Program-made: the position numbers and the translations under genes
Notes under the pieces: model-generated
The model's database searches: none
The model's input: the letters and a program-made list of their open reading frames with translations, nothing else
Told to the model about the DNA's origin: nothing
Origin: Warburgia ugandensis
Taxonomy: Eukaryota > Streptophyta > Magnoliopsida > Canellales > Canellaceae
DNA: 64,000 bases
Assembly: GCA_035236585.1 (NCBI GenBank)
Contig: CP141126.1
Coordinates: 12,847,001-12,911,000 of the forward strand
Reading direction: 5' to 3'
Shown: piece after piece, positions 1 to 11,100 of the stretch
Position numbering within the stretch: the stretch's first letter is position 1
Layout: each line of letters opens with the position of its first letter

Positions 1-123
1 CTGTCCCCCCTCTCTTCCACTTCTTCCGTAACTAAATTGGTTCCCCTTAACTGCCTGGCCTAGGGACCACTTTTCTTGAAGCATGTCAGCCCAAAACGAC
101 CTGGCTCCTTCTGCCCATCATCA
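1..123 (-). repeat. 3' LTR, inner end only
   Basis: This stretch aligns with the matching part of the 5' LTR at about 5188-5328. The visible mismatches over roughly 110 aligned bases are few and all transitions, plus small indels near the end. The inner edge is near 120-123 and is followed by C-rich plus-strand sequence (a purine tract on the element's strand). The rest of the LTR lies beyond the window. Confidence 0.8.
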
Positions 124-189
124 CCCAACCCCTAAAACAGTCACCTTGTCCCTAAGGTGGAAGTCAGGGAACTGGGACTGGATAGTGTC

Positions 190-1290
190 GAAGAGCTCTC
201 ATGTATTGTCGTGATCAGGTAAGTCTTGCCACCGTACCAGTACCTCTAGTTGTCCATTAGGCAGAGTTCGGGTATCCTTAATGGCAGCTGGATAGACTTG
301 CAATTCCATATCTTTTGAAAGAGAGGGAGGCAAGGGCTGTGGGCTGAGGGCGGGAGAGGCCACAGGCTTTAAGAATGAAACGTTAAAAACTGGGTGGATT
401 TTGGCAGTGGGAGGAAGGTCCAGGTGGTATGCCACTTCTCCTATTCATCAAAGTACCTTATAAGGGCCATAATACCTTGGGGATAGCTTCTCATTGATGC
501 AAGTAGATAATGATTTGAGTCTATACGGTTGGATTTTTAGATAGATGAAGTATCTTGGTGAAAAGGAAAGGTCATGCCTATGTGAATCAGCTTAGGCCTT
601 CATGGGTGCTTGCGCTTGGCCCTATAGCGCCGTGGAAGGTGGTGTTATACCAATAATCAGCCCAACATATCCATTTTGGCCAGGATTTGGGTTTTCCCCT
701 GATGAAGCAACGGAGATACGTTTCCAAACAGCAGTTAACCACTTCCATCTGCCCGTCCATCTGAGGGTGGTAGGCTGAGCTCATTTTTAAGGAGGTGCCA
801 GGGATCTTGAACAGTTCCTTCCAGAAATGGCTTATGAAAACTCGATCACGGTCTGTGACAATGGAGCGAGGATACCTATGTAGCTTAACTACCTCTTTTG
901 CAAAGAGAAGGGCAATGTCTTTAGCTGTGTACGGATGGCCAAGGGGAATGAAGTGAGCATACTTGGTAAATCAGTCCACCACTACCATAATTGTGTCATA
1001 CCCCCGAGCTCTCAGTAATCCGCTCATAAAATCCATAGAGATGTCTTCCCATGATGACAAGGGAACAGGCAGGGGCTGAAGCAATCCAGCAGGTTTAGTG
1101 GAGGCATACTTGTTTCTTTGGCATATGTCGCATTCTACCACAAACTTTTAGACATCGTTCCTCATACCACGCCAATGCAAAATCTGCAAAATGCATTTGT
1201 ATGCATGGGAAAAACCAAAATGTCGACCATTGGGGGTGGAATGGAATTCTTGCAGCAGTAAGGGAATGCGCTGGGAAATCCAAGGTAGCA
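190..1290 (-). pseudogene. Retrotransposon integrase, disabled
   Basis: On the minus strand, about 1283 to 1100 encodes the zinc-binding H-H-C-C part, with the cysteines in DICQRNK. The catalytic core follows with D in SMDFMSG, D in VTDRD, and E just after the AYHPQMDGQ motif near 740-784. At 199-435 is the C-terminal tail, a classic LDLPP..KIHPVFNVS start followed by a chromodomain-like EVLVRWQ segment. At least two stops interrupt the frame. One replaces a codon just before KFVVECDICQ (TAA), the other falls just before FTKYAHF (TGA). The catalytic triad is still readable although the protein cannot be made. Confidence 0.88.
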
Positions 1291-1489
1291 CTAGTCTGCC
1301 ATGGTAGTAAAGTTTTCCGTGTCTTAAGGTGTACCCGGGGTGACTATGCTCATCACTCAGAAGTTGTTGACATATAGCTCTCAGTTAGGCATCAGCTTGC
1401 ACTTCATCACTAATCTGGTCCAGTCCTTCATAGTTGGCCACTGTGAGTGCCAACAGATGTAGTTCGTGATTGGTATTACCTGGTGGAAG

Positions 1490-2995
1490 AGTTGTGCCAA
1501 AGAAGTCAATAGTACAGAATTCTTGACACCGTGAAAGGGCATCTGCCACTCAGTTCTCGGAACCCGGCTTATACTGTATCTCAAAGTCAAGGCCCACCAA
1601 CTTGATCAACCATTTTTGTTGTTCACTGCTGAGGATGCGTTGAGCCTCAGCGCGACAGTAAAAGTTGTCGTGTGACCTTGAGGTCACGGTTTCAAAGCGT
1701 GGAAACAACCTCTCACAAAATGCAAGGTAAGGCTGTGTACTTTAGACCCTTGTGGTCCGCCCCTTCCCCCGACCCCGCGTATGCGGGAGCTTCGGGCACC
1801 GGGGCTGCCCTTTACTGCTGAGGATACGCTGGTCCATGAGGTGACGCAGGCTTTTTTGATCTGTTCTTATGATGAAACATCTGCCCAGCAGATAATGCCT
1901 CCACTTCTGAATAGATATCACAATGGCCATCAGCTCCCGCTCATATGTTGACTTAGACTGGGATTTGATTGACAAGGCCTGGCTGAAGAATGCCAGTGGT
2001 GTCCCTTCTTGCATTAACACTGCCCCTATCCCTTTGGCTGATGCATCAGTTTCTAGGATGAATTGCTTGGTAAAATCTAGAATAGCCAGCACTAATACTG
2101 CAGTCATTGCTTGTTTGAGTGCATCAAAAACCTGCTGGGCCACAGCATTCTATTGGAAGCTGTCTTTCCTCAAGAGCGCTGTCAAAGGGGCCGCAATGAT
2201 TTCATAGTGCCGCACGAACCTTCTGTAGTACCCCGTGAGACCCAGAAATCCCCTTAGAGCTCTGACATCGGTTGGAGTAGGCCAGCTGGTCGTGCAATCT
2301 ATCTTGGAGGTGTCGGCGGCCATACCATCAACAGATATAATATGGCCCAGGTATTCTAATGACTTTTGGGCAAACAAACATTTCTTTCTATTAACTACAA
2401 GTTTGTCATTGCTGAGAAGCTGAAGAAAAGTAGTAAGGTGTTGCAAATGCAAGTTGAGATCAGAACTGTAAATCAAAATGTCATCAAAGAAAACAAGCAC
2501 AAACTTACAGAGATGCACGCAGAATACATCGTTCATGAGAGCCTGAAAAGTGGATGGCACATTGGTTAAGCCGAATGGCATGACCAAGAACTCATAGTAG
2601 CCCTCGTGTGTCCTGAAAGCAGTCTTGAGGATGTCCTTTTCCTTGATCCGTATTTGATAGTAACCGGACTTGAGGTCCAATTTAGAGAAAACCGTAACAC
2701 CTCCCAGCTCATCAATAGTTGGTATAGGAAATTTGTCAAGAAGTGTCACCTTATTTAGAGCTCTATAGTCAACGCAGAAACACCAACTTCCATCTTTCTT
2801 TCTAACCAGGAGTACTAGGCTGGAAAAAGGGCTCGAGCTGGGGCGGATGATGCCCACGGTCAGTAATTCTCTGATTATTTTCTCAATCTCATTTTTCTGG
2901 TAGTGAGGATAGCGTAATGGCCGGATATTAGGGGGTTGGGTGCCCTCTCTAAGCCGAATAGCATGATCGTGCGGTCTCGGCATAGGTAATTGCAA
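1490..2995 (-). pseudogene. Retrotransposon reverse transcriptase and RNase H, interrupted by a SINE
   Basis: The frame at 2150-2995 is a nearly intact reverse transcriptase with KLDLKSGYYQI, the FFDDILIYS catalytic box and GFLGLTGYYRRF. The segment before VFSKLDL is a few residues shorter than usual for the family. RNase H follows at 1742-2143 with the ILETDAS motif (D) and the YERELMA motif (E). It is then split by the SINE at 1643-1813. Beyond the SINE the frame resumes with QQKWLIKL and EIQYKPGSEN. A TGA then stands before VADALSR, where most relatives have a sense codon. Confidence 0.92.
1643..1813 (+). mobile_element. Au-type SINE in RNase H region, with target duplication
   Basis: The copy begins with a tRNA-like head (agcctcagcgcgacagtaaaag, then a B-box-like gaggtcacggtttcaa) and ends in ggggctgcccttt. 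It is flanked by actgctgaggatgcgttg (1625-1642) and actgctgaggatacgctg (1814-1831), 18 bp with two mismatches. It therefore inserted after the retrotransposon did. Confidence 0.93.
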
Positions 2996-3600
2996 GGGCT
3001 GGTCGAACAGGTGTGAGAACTGTGTAAGGATAGGTTCTACCTGGGAAAGGAGTTTCCGCCTCTACAATGTTGGGCTCGAGTAGTAATCCCTGGTATTCAA
3101 TCAGATAGCCATCGATTCTGCCTAATCCCATCTTAAGCACGGTTTTGAGTGAAACGGAGGAGCGAGCCAGCAATGGGTCTCCCTGAATCGTGACTGGCTT
3201 GCCCTCCACCAAAAACTCTATGGTAAGTGTTCTGTAATTGGCCGAGACATCACCCAACATTGGCAACTAGGCCACCCCTAGAACAATGTCAATGCCGTGT
3301 AGGTCGAAGAGGTGGAAGTGCTGTTGGACTGAGACTCCCGGCAAAGATAAGGTGAGATCCCGACAGATTCTCGTCCCTTTGACGCAGTGGCCGTCCCCCA
3401 CCTAAACTCCGAACGTTCTTGTGTCGAAAATTGGCAAGCAAAGCTCTTGCACCAACTCCCAGGATATGAAGTTATGTGAGGCCCCACTATTGATCAGGAC
3501 TACGACAGCTCTGCCATTCAGGTCACTAACCAACTTCATCACACGGCCCTGGGTTATCCCGACAATGGTGTGCATGGACAACTCCAAGTGAGAGGTTTCC
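2949..3600 (-). pseudogene. Retropepsin-like protease and linker, active-site mutant
   Basis: The frame at 3402-3587 holds the protease hallmark, but it reads LINSGASHNFIS where active enzymes have a D in the D-S-G-A-S motif, so the catalytic aspartate is replaced by asparagine. A frameshift separates it from the downstream half at 2949-3266, which contains the GDPLLARSSVSLK and IVEAETPFPG segments leading into reverse transcriptase. Both the missing aspartate and the frame break mean no working protease. Confidence 0.8.
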
Positions 3601-3689
3601 GAGTCAACCTAAACTGGGTCCTCATTGGTCGGAAACTCGCAGGAATCTAGGTCTACCTCATCTTCATCTGCCAAGAGGAGAACTTGGAG

Positions 3690-4878
3690 CTACCGACCCT
3701 TACAGTGATGGCCGGGGGTAAATTTTTCATCGCATCTGTAGCAAAGTCCTTTAGGCCCTTGTGGTCCACTCCTTCCCCAGACCCCACATAGGCAAGAACT
3801 TCGTGCACCAAGGCTGCCCTTTATCTGTAGCAGAGTCATAGGGCTCATTTCTATTGGAATTCCTGGTCTATGAGACGCCAGAATGAATCCCGGTGGCTAT
3901 TGCCGACATCGCTTTCGCGGAATTCTCGATCCCCTTGTCCCGTCGTCGTCTCTCTCGTTGCATCCAGTACCCGAGTTAGGGTTTGGGCAGAATTACAATT
4001 CTGTCCCTAGAACCCTGATCCTGGGCCCAGGGCCCTCGTGTGGAAGGTGATAGGTCCAACAAGTCTAGGCCCAAGTCCTGCCTGGGGCCCATGAGTCTTC
4101 ACTCGATCCAGCGCAGCGTTCTTCTCCTCGACCTTATGGGCTAGGTCCATAAGCCCAATTAGTGTATCGGGCCTAAACATCCGCACTTCTGCCTTCACCT
4201 CTTCCTTCAGCCCATTCACGAAAGTCCCCTTGAGAAGCTCTTCGGACAGATCCACCGGAGGCCCTAACAGGAGTTTGAAGCTGCAGCGGCAATCAGCGAC
4301 GGTACCATCCTGCCAGAGAGCGAGGAGAGCCTTGTAATCGTCATCGGACTACGTCAACCGGAAACACCGAAGAAGGGCAGCTCGGAACGTCACCCACGAT
4401 GGAAAAGGTGTCCAAGAATCCACCCAAAGGAACCAGTGTAGGGCATTTCCCTCCAAACAGATGACGACCGCTGCAACCTTGTCTCCATCAGCGACATGGT
4501 TGACCTAGAAATACTTCTCCGCCTAGCACAACCATCCGTAGGGATCCATACCCACGAAGATAGGAAGATTGAGTTTCCGATGATGAAAATCGGGTGCCGA
4601 AAACTCGTGTATCCCCGATCGGTGAAGGTTTCCCCCACCCCCCCCCCCCCCCCCCACTTCAGTTACTCGCGCCTTGCCTCCTGCCTCCCAGCATGGTGGA
4701 GTGCCCTGAGCATCTTCCCGGCAACGCATCCAATTCCGGATTTCCAACATATACTCCCCCATGGCAATGACGTTGTCCTGCATCAGACCTAGATCCTCCT
4801 TCAAGCTGCCAAACTCCCACGCAAGCCTTCCATCTCCCTTTCCATGCTTTCCGTTCTCTCCATTCGTGTCCTAACCAT
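3690..4878 (-). pseudogene. Retrotransposon gag with CCHC zinc knuckle, degenerate
   Basis: A likely gag start is the minus-strand ATG at 4878, 16 bases inside the primer binding site. Recognisable pieces are KLNLPIFVGMDPYGWL near 4530-4580, the FVNGLKEEVKAEVRMF block at 4007-4255, and a zinc knuckle CYRCDEKFTPGHHC at about 3700-3743 (C, C, H and C all present). Stops follow the PYGWLC segment and a frameshift lies near the N-terminus. A run of C at about 4628-4655 encodes a glycine tract in this strand. A 5'-truncated SINE sits directly upstream of the knuckle. Confidence 0.82.
3749..3822 (+). mobile_element. 5'-truncated Au-type SINE in gag
   Basis: Only the 3' part of the family is present, from ctttaggcccttgtggtcc to ggctgcccttt. 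Flanks atctgtagcaaagtc (3734-3748) and atctgtagcagagtc (3823-3837) form a 15-bp target duplication with one mismatch. It lies beside the CCHC knuckle. Confidence 0.9.
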
Positions 4879-4894
4879 GCCCCTAAGTTCGACG

Positions 4895-4906
4895 GCTCTG
4901 ATACCA
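4895..4906 (-). other. Primer binding site for initiator methionine tRNA
   Basis: The minus strand reads TGGTATCAGAGC, the complement of the 3' end of plant initiator Met tRNA. It lies two bases inside the 5' LTR, as expected for minus-strand priming, and fixes the orientation of the element. Confidence 0.92.
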
Positions 4907-4908
4907 AA

Positions 4909-5328
4909 TGATGGAACTACAACTATAGCTCACTGATACGCATCAATAGGTGGATGAAGAAGAATAGGAAAAGTCTAGATCAATGGGTAGGTTACAATCA
5001 GAAAACAGATGGCAAATCCTACTGAGGAAATGGCAATTGGATCGGTTCCTCTTCTAGTCACCCCTGCCTTCCTTCTAGCCGGGGTCCCCTTACTTCTTTC
5101 TTTTCCCTCCCCACTTCTTCCCCCCCCCCCGCTTCCTCCTCCTCCTCATTCTCTTTTCCTTAACCGAATCCGTTTCCTCCCCTCTAGTTGTCACCCCTCT
5201 CTTCCACTTCTTCCGTAACTGAATTGGTTCCCCTTAACTGCCTGGCCTGGGGACCACTTTTCTTGAAGTATATCAGCCCAAAACGACTTGGCTTCTTTTT
5301 CTCCTTCTGCCCATCGTCGCCCCCATCA
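4909..5328 (-). repeat. 5' LTR of the gypsy element
   Basis: The LTR is bounded by a short terminal inverted repeat, TGATGG at 4909-4914 and CCATCA at 5323-5328, giving about 420 bp. Its right part matches the start of the window. It includes C/T-rich runs around 5100-5160. The left target-site duplication lies outside the window, so the outer edge rests on the inverted repeat alone. Confidence 0.75.
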
Positions 5329-7240
5329 CCCTTCAATGGAGGTCTCTTTGGTTTCACCATGTCGATATTGTGAGATAATACATTGAAAAGATAAATTGGC
5401 CAGATCTAATCCTGGTTGTCTTTACTTAAATATAAGCAACTCTAGTAAGTGATTTTGTTTTCTGAACAAAATCCTTCTTAAAGAAAAGATAACAAACAGG
5501 AGAGTAAATATTTGTGCATCAGCAAGGGGGACTTCATTTAAGATTTCCTTCATATTTGAATTTAGGCACAAGTCAATGTATGTCTCTCTCTTTTGCATGT
5601 CGCTAAGAACATGAATTGAAACATGAAATGCCTGCTAGGTTTGAGTGCATGTTTCAAAAGAAAATAAAAAAGGGAAAGAAAGAAAAAGAAATTCCTGCTA
5701 GGTTGATGTTAGAATATGCCTTCATCAAGATTCTCCACAAAGAGCTTTCTACTATACTTAGCAAGTCAAAGAATGTTGACATTTCAAGACGACCTCTCAC
5801 AATTAACTACCAGGAGTAACATAAATTTGCTTTGATTCAATCACCACAAGGTAATTTCAAATTGTAAAAGAAAGATGTTTATAGCTTTTTGCCAATGGCA
5901 AGTCACCAAATAAACAACACTGTACATCCTCAAGTAACACACTGAAAAGAGCAACTGGGTATGCAAAATGAAACTTCAGTTGCTACCAGATTTACAAGAG
6001 ACTTGAACTCATTTTCTTCGTTCTAATCCTATTTCAACTCTTACAATCAACATGACCTTAAAAAATGAACCTACATGATCAATGATAATCTTACTGCACT
6101 ACAGGAAACATCTATTGGTTAACTCCATTAACTCATTTTGTTGTATAGATTCATAAGTTTCTGACGCAGGCAAATAATATGGAAGTGCAAGTTATGACAC
6201 TGAGCCCATCAAGAACTCGGAGGTAGTGCATCCTGCTTAATGCAGTGAAACATTGCTCATGCATATTTTCTATGTTGTGAGCCCATTAAGTGCTGTGAGG
6301 TAGTGTATCCTCTGATTCCTACCAACAGCAGTGTCGAATCAGGTGTTCCATCAAAGGCATTGGATTTCTGCATTTTGAAGTACAACTCCTTTGAGAATGG
6401 AAAATGGAAGCTCTTGAGTTGTTCAACGCTGTTCCTGAAGGAAATTCCATCACTTTCAAAATTTAACTACGTCATAATTGCAGAAATAGTGCAAAATAAT
6501 CGTCTGAAGTCTTTAGTGAAGGAAGCACACTAGTCTTTGGTTCAAATGACAAAAGAATCAAAAAGCTCGTTTCCTCAGTGAGGGCAACGGCATCAATGTT
6601 TGAGCTCTTTATAAAATGGCTGATAAGAAGTTCCCATCATACAGTCTGGTGTTGAAATATTTTTTCTTATTGAGAAGATGGTACGAAGAAACTAGGATGT
6701 TCGTTGAACGCCAGACATGATTAGTCCATATCAGCTCAGACCCCAAGAACACAGATGCATAGCTACTGCTAGATAGTATCTACCAATTTTTTGAATCATT
6801 AACTCAACCACACCCATGGTCACTTCCATGCTTGTTGAGAATGACCCAACAAAAATAGAAAAACTCGTACACTCAGCTTATTAGAATAAGTGGGCCGTTT
6901 ACAACCTTGTCCACATCCTAAATGAGCTATGCACTGAAAAATCCCGGCCACTGTTTCTTTGAACTTTAAAATGGACTATACACAGTTTTATCATCCACTT
7001 TTCAATTTTTATCCAATGGATGAGATTTTTGGTACATAGCTCATCCATAGAGTGAACATGATTGTGAATGGTTCATATCTTCCAAACAATGGGCCCAGTT
7101 GGAGTTAAATATTGCTGAAGAGTGGATGGATGTGCACTTACTGAAAAAGGCACGCAGATATCAGGCACCCATACAAAGTAGGGTATAAAAGGATACCATG
7201 GCAGACAAGTAATAGTAAGAAGAGAGAGAAAGTTAAAATA

Positions 7241-7307
<67 letters not shown>

Positions 7308-8174
7308 ATATGATGGATACCACTTCTACGTGCAAGAGGGAAAAATGTATGTGTAACGTGAAATGCTAAATATTTCATCCTTTCAAGTGAACAAAGCTAA
7401 TATTCACCTTTCTTGACATTAGGGACAAGAGAAAGAGGGTTGAAAGTAGCACTTGCAGCAAGAGGAGGGAGATGCAAAGGAACTGAAGGTAAGACTTTAG
7501 ATAAAGAAATGAGAACAGTATCATAGTAAAAGAAAAATAAGAAAGAGAAGTTGGAGATTAAGATAAGGAGAAAAAACTTCAAATAAAACTTAAACATGAA
7601 ACCTATGAAGAAGCAAACGATATCCCAACGAAGAATGAAAGACCATGCAAAGAGTTCTTTGGACGGATGATTTGAAATTTTGAGCAGCTATGAAAATCTC
7701 TTCCACTTGAAAATTTAAGTTTCAGACAAAGAAGAAGATTTTTTTTTTATTTTTTATTTTGGGCACAATCAGCAGACAGTAGAAAGACAATCTCAGTGAT
7801 TCAATATAGCCCAACAACTAACAATATCTACAAAGATTTCTGAGGTAACAACTAAAATGCCCCTCTTTAAAGGCACTACTAGTATCAGCATTAAAAGCAA
7901 GTTCGGTAAAAATCATAGGTAATATCCACAAATAGGAAATGAATAGAAATCAGGAGGCAAAATTAAATACTACGAGCTCAGTACATTGAACGGTAAAGAA
8001 AAGAAGAGAAGACAAGTAAAGACAAGTAATTCAATTCTAAGGTCAATTCAGCAGAAGCATGAAGGGAAGATAAGTGAAACATTCATATGACCATGCACAA
8101 CTTAATTTACATGTAGCAATGAGATTCTGCAGCAAGGAAAGATATGCAAGTGAAATTAGGTGAAGATGGCATAC
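5329..8174. other. Non-coding stretch between the LTR element and SBE2 exon 6
   Basis: I find no exon here. I looked for the next SBE2 exon (the GVWEIFLPNN region) on the minus strand and did not see it. The stretch is AT-rich and contains a long GA microsatellite. It is most simply read as SBE2 intron 6, though it could be downstream flank if the gene is truncated. Confidence 0.6.
7246..7305. repeat. (GA)n microsatellite, about 30 units
   Basis: An almost perfect run of AG dinucleotides of about 60 bp. It produces artefactual serine/leucine open frames on the minus strand. A run this long is likely polymorphic in length. Confidence 0.97.
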
Positions 8175-11100
8175 CCGTGTCATAATATCTGCATTGGGGT
8201 TCCAATTATTAAAATCTCCTATCAGAGACGCTGTCTGGAAAATAAATAATTACTTAATTAAAAGTATCATTATCATATGATAGGAAAAGGAAAAGGCAAG
8301 GCAACAAAATGCAAATTTGATCAAGAATGTTATTTAGATGCACCAAGTAAGGCCTAACAACCGGTAGTGAAAGCAATAAGCATCTAACAGATGAATCCTT
8401 AGACAGCTATATTCATGTAGCAGTCACCTGCTTTACAGGGAATTAATTCACCCTGAATATATAGACAAGCAATCAAAGCCATGGATAGCACTCACCATCC
8501 CTGAAAACATGCATAGTAGAGGAACAGGGAAGAAAAGAGCAAAGAAGGCACAGGAATGCAACCACAATGACAGCATCCTCGCATGGACCAGGCTTGGTGG
8601 CAAAAGAGACAAGCATATAAGCAAATAAATGGGACAAGTTACATAAATGCAGAGGCATCTTGCATTGCTATCTAGTGGATCAATTCACCATCAATGTACT
8701 GATAGCTGATAATATCCCTTTAACATCTGCAGGAGAGACTTGGAAGGGAAGGGCAAAAACCCTCAGGAACTGAACCAAAATTATCATATCATCCCATAAA
8801 CCCATGTTGTGCTTCTGCTGGATATTCATACTTTTAATCATTCATTTACAGGTTCTGACTTTTCTGGAATTCATACCTTTATAGAAGAGTTTCAAGAGTC
8901 TGATACTCACTAAATCGATGCAACTGACGATTAGACCAGGTTTTTCTTAAAAACGGGAAACCTCCTACGGACAAGAAAAGAAAAGAAAGAAAAAGCATCC
9001 AAGGTCATCTTCATATAATTAGAGCCTGCCATGCTAACAGAAGTATAATAAACCAGATACTAAGAAAATACGATGGGACTAATACAAAATTAACTGGCGT
9101 AGATGTGGACAAGAACTGGCCAAGTACATGAAATTGGGTTTGAATATAGACATGGTTTTGAGTTAAACAAGAAGACTAGGAGACTAAAAGAAACGAAAGG
9201 AAAAGGGTATCCTTCAATAGGTTCCCATATTCAAACTGAGTTTCACTTGATCACAGGTAACTATACCATTAACCACAAAAAGATATGTGACCATCACTCA
9301 AAAGGGAAGGGGAGGGGAGGGGAATTATTTGTGTGTGCGCGCGCGCATGTGCAAAGGGAGTATATGATGGTGCCCATACAAAGAAAATTTTCATTGAATA
9401 AGCATCTTTTGAAGCCATGGAGATCACATACCTTGGCTCCAGGCACCCATTCCCTATAAGTTATACCTGCGGCACTGAGAAAAAAAAAGGTCTGAGCTAC
9501 ATGAGAAACTGTTTGATTGTAACTGTCATGATAAGTTTAAAGAGACAAAGGAAAATGGATTTAAAAGATGATGCAATGATAGTTGCCACAAGTGGCCCAT
9601 AAATACAGTTCGGCAATCAAGACAAGGAGACAACAAGTGTTCAATTGTAATTGTCTTGACAAGTCTAAAAGCGGCAAAGGAAAATGGATGTAAAAGAAGA
9701 TACAATGATTGATGCCATAGGTGGCCCATAAATACAATTCGACCATCAAAAAAAGGAGACAACAAGCAAGGGGAATAATTGTCATTGCAAAGAGCCAAGT
9801 TCCACAAATTCTTAACTCTCTCAAGCATATCCTTTAATATATTAGGCGAGGTGATTTCTAATTTTGGACTGCAAGGGAAAGCCTAATTGGAGAACATTAG
9901 TGGAGAACATTGAGTGTGCAAATCTAATTGAATATATCTGGTCAGAAAGCCTGCAAAGATCTCAACTTTAAGCAGAAATGTAGGTTTCCATCAGCTTCCA
10001 CATTTCTCCATGATTTCTCCACTAAATGCAACAGACTGGCATTCTTCCAAAAGCCACTAATTGCTGCGACTACGTCATGCCATGCAAACTGATCCAAGAA
10101 ACCACAAACACAACTTTCTGGTGACCTAGGTCAACATACCTCGTGCTAAACCAGACTTTCACAAACCTATACTTCATAGTGATGCCCTAAATTTCAATAA
10201 CAGTCAAATTGTTCAGCTCACAATTGAGTTAAAAGGAAACACATGCTTTATAACTTATAAACCATCAAGAGATATGTGAAGAGTATACTCAAAGAGAAAA
10301 AGGGCATGTTTGTTACATTAAAGTATTTAGCCAATGGAAACTATTAATGAAGAAACAGGTAACAACTAACAAAAAAACGAAGAAACCTCCAATGAAAAGG
10401 AAAGAAAGAGTCATACCTACGGTTGAAGCCAAATTTTTCGTACCCACGAGAAAAAGCATCCAAACCACCTTCATACTTATCAATAAGCTCACACATGTTT
10501 CTATACTGGCTATAGCTGAAATTGAGCAAAATCCAGAATAAGTCGAATTCCAGTGATTTTTACACAGAAAAAGATAGGAACTAGGATAAATCCTCAAATC
10601 AATAAAACCATCAGCAGAAAAGCTACTAAATCCTTATGGTAGAGGGAAATATAAGGGTCAGGACTGAATGGATTGCTATAGTATTTAATCAAAAGCTACA
10701 AGATAACCTGAAGTAATTGTGATGCTTCCACGAGTGAATTAAACTAAAAGACCAAATCTGTGCCAATTTCAAGTGATTATAAGGATAAGGATAAAACAGA
10801 ATTAAGAAGCATAACTAACGATAAATGAAGTTCACAAGGCGCGTACAAAAGAAAGTCTAATACTCTCCCTGCTTCCTTCATCTGCATGCAAGTCCTGTCC
10901 TTAAGTCCCAAATATGCATCATATATCCTTCCAATCATATGCTTTTAGTTAAGTAATAGCCGTATAACACTAATCTTTTACATCATTATGTTAATATTCT
11001 GTGCTGCCAACATCCCAAGTTTTTCTACCATATCATTATCACTTATAAAGAAGGGGAGCCTTGGCAAGTTATTGCTGTGTGACTTGGACGTCACGAGTTC

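Larger units (their letters stand above)
1..5328 (-). mobile_element. Degenerate Ty3/gypsy LTR retrotransposon, 3' LTR cut by window edge
   Basis: Reading the minus strand from the right, the order is LTR, primer binding site, gag with a CCHC knuckle, aspartic protease, reverse transcriptase, RNase H, integrase and LTR. Integrase after RNase H is the Ty3/gypsy order, and the chromodomain-like integrase tail suggests a chromovirus, though the clade is inference. Positions 1 to about 123 repeat about 5188-5328, which identifies the two LTRs. Every coding segment carries stops or frameshifts, so the copy is dead. Two SINEs have since inserted into it. It lies immediately downstream of SBE2 exon 6 in the same orientation, either inside that gene's intron or at a truncation point. 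Confidence 0.93.

Noticed and set aside
7073-7378. Minus-strand open frames rich in Ser and Leu
   Set aside because: They are translations of the (GA)n microsatellite, not genes.
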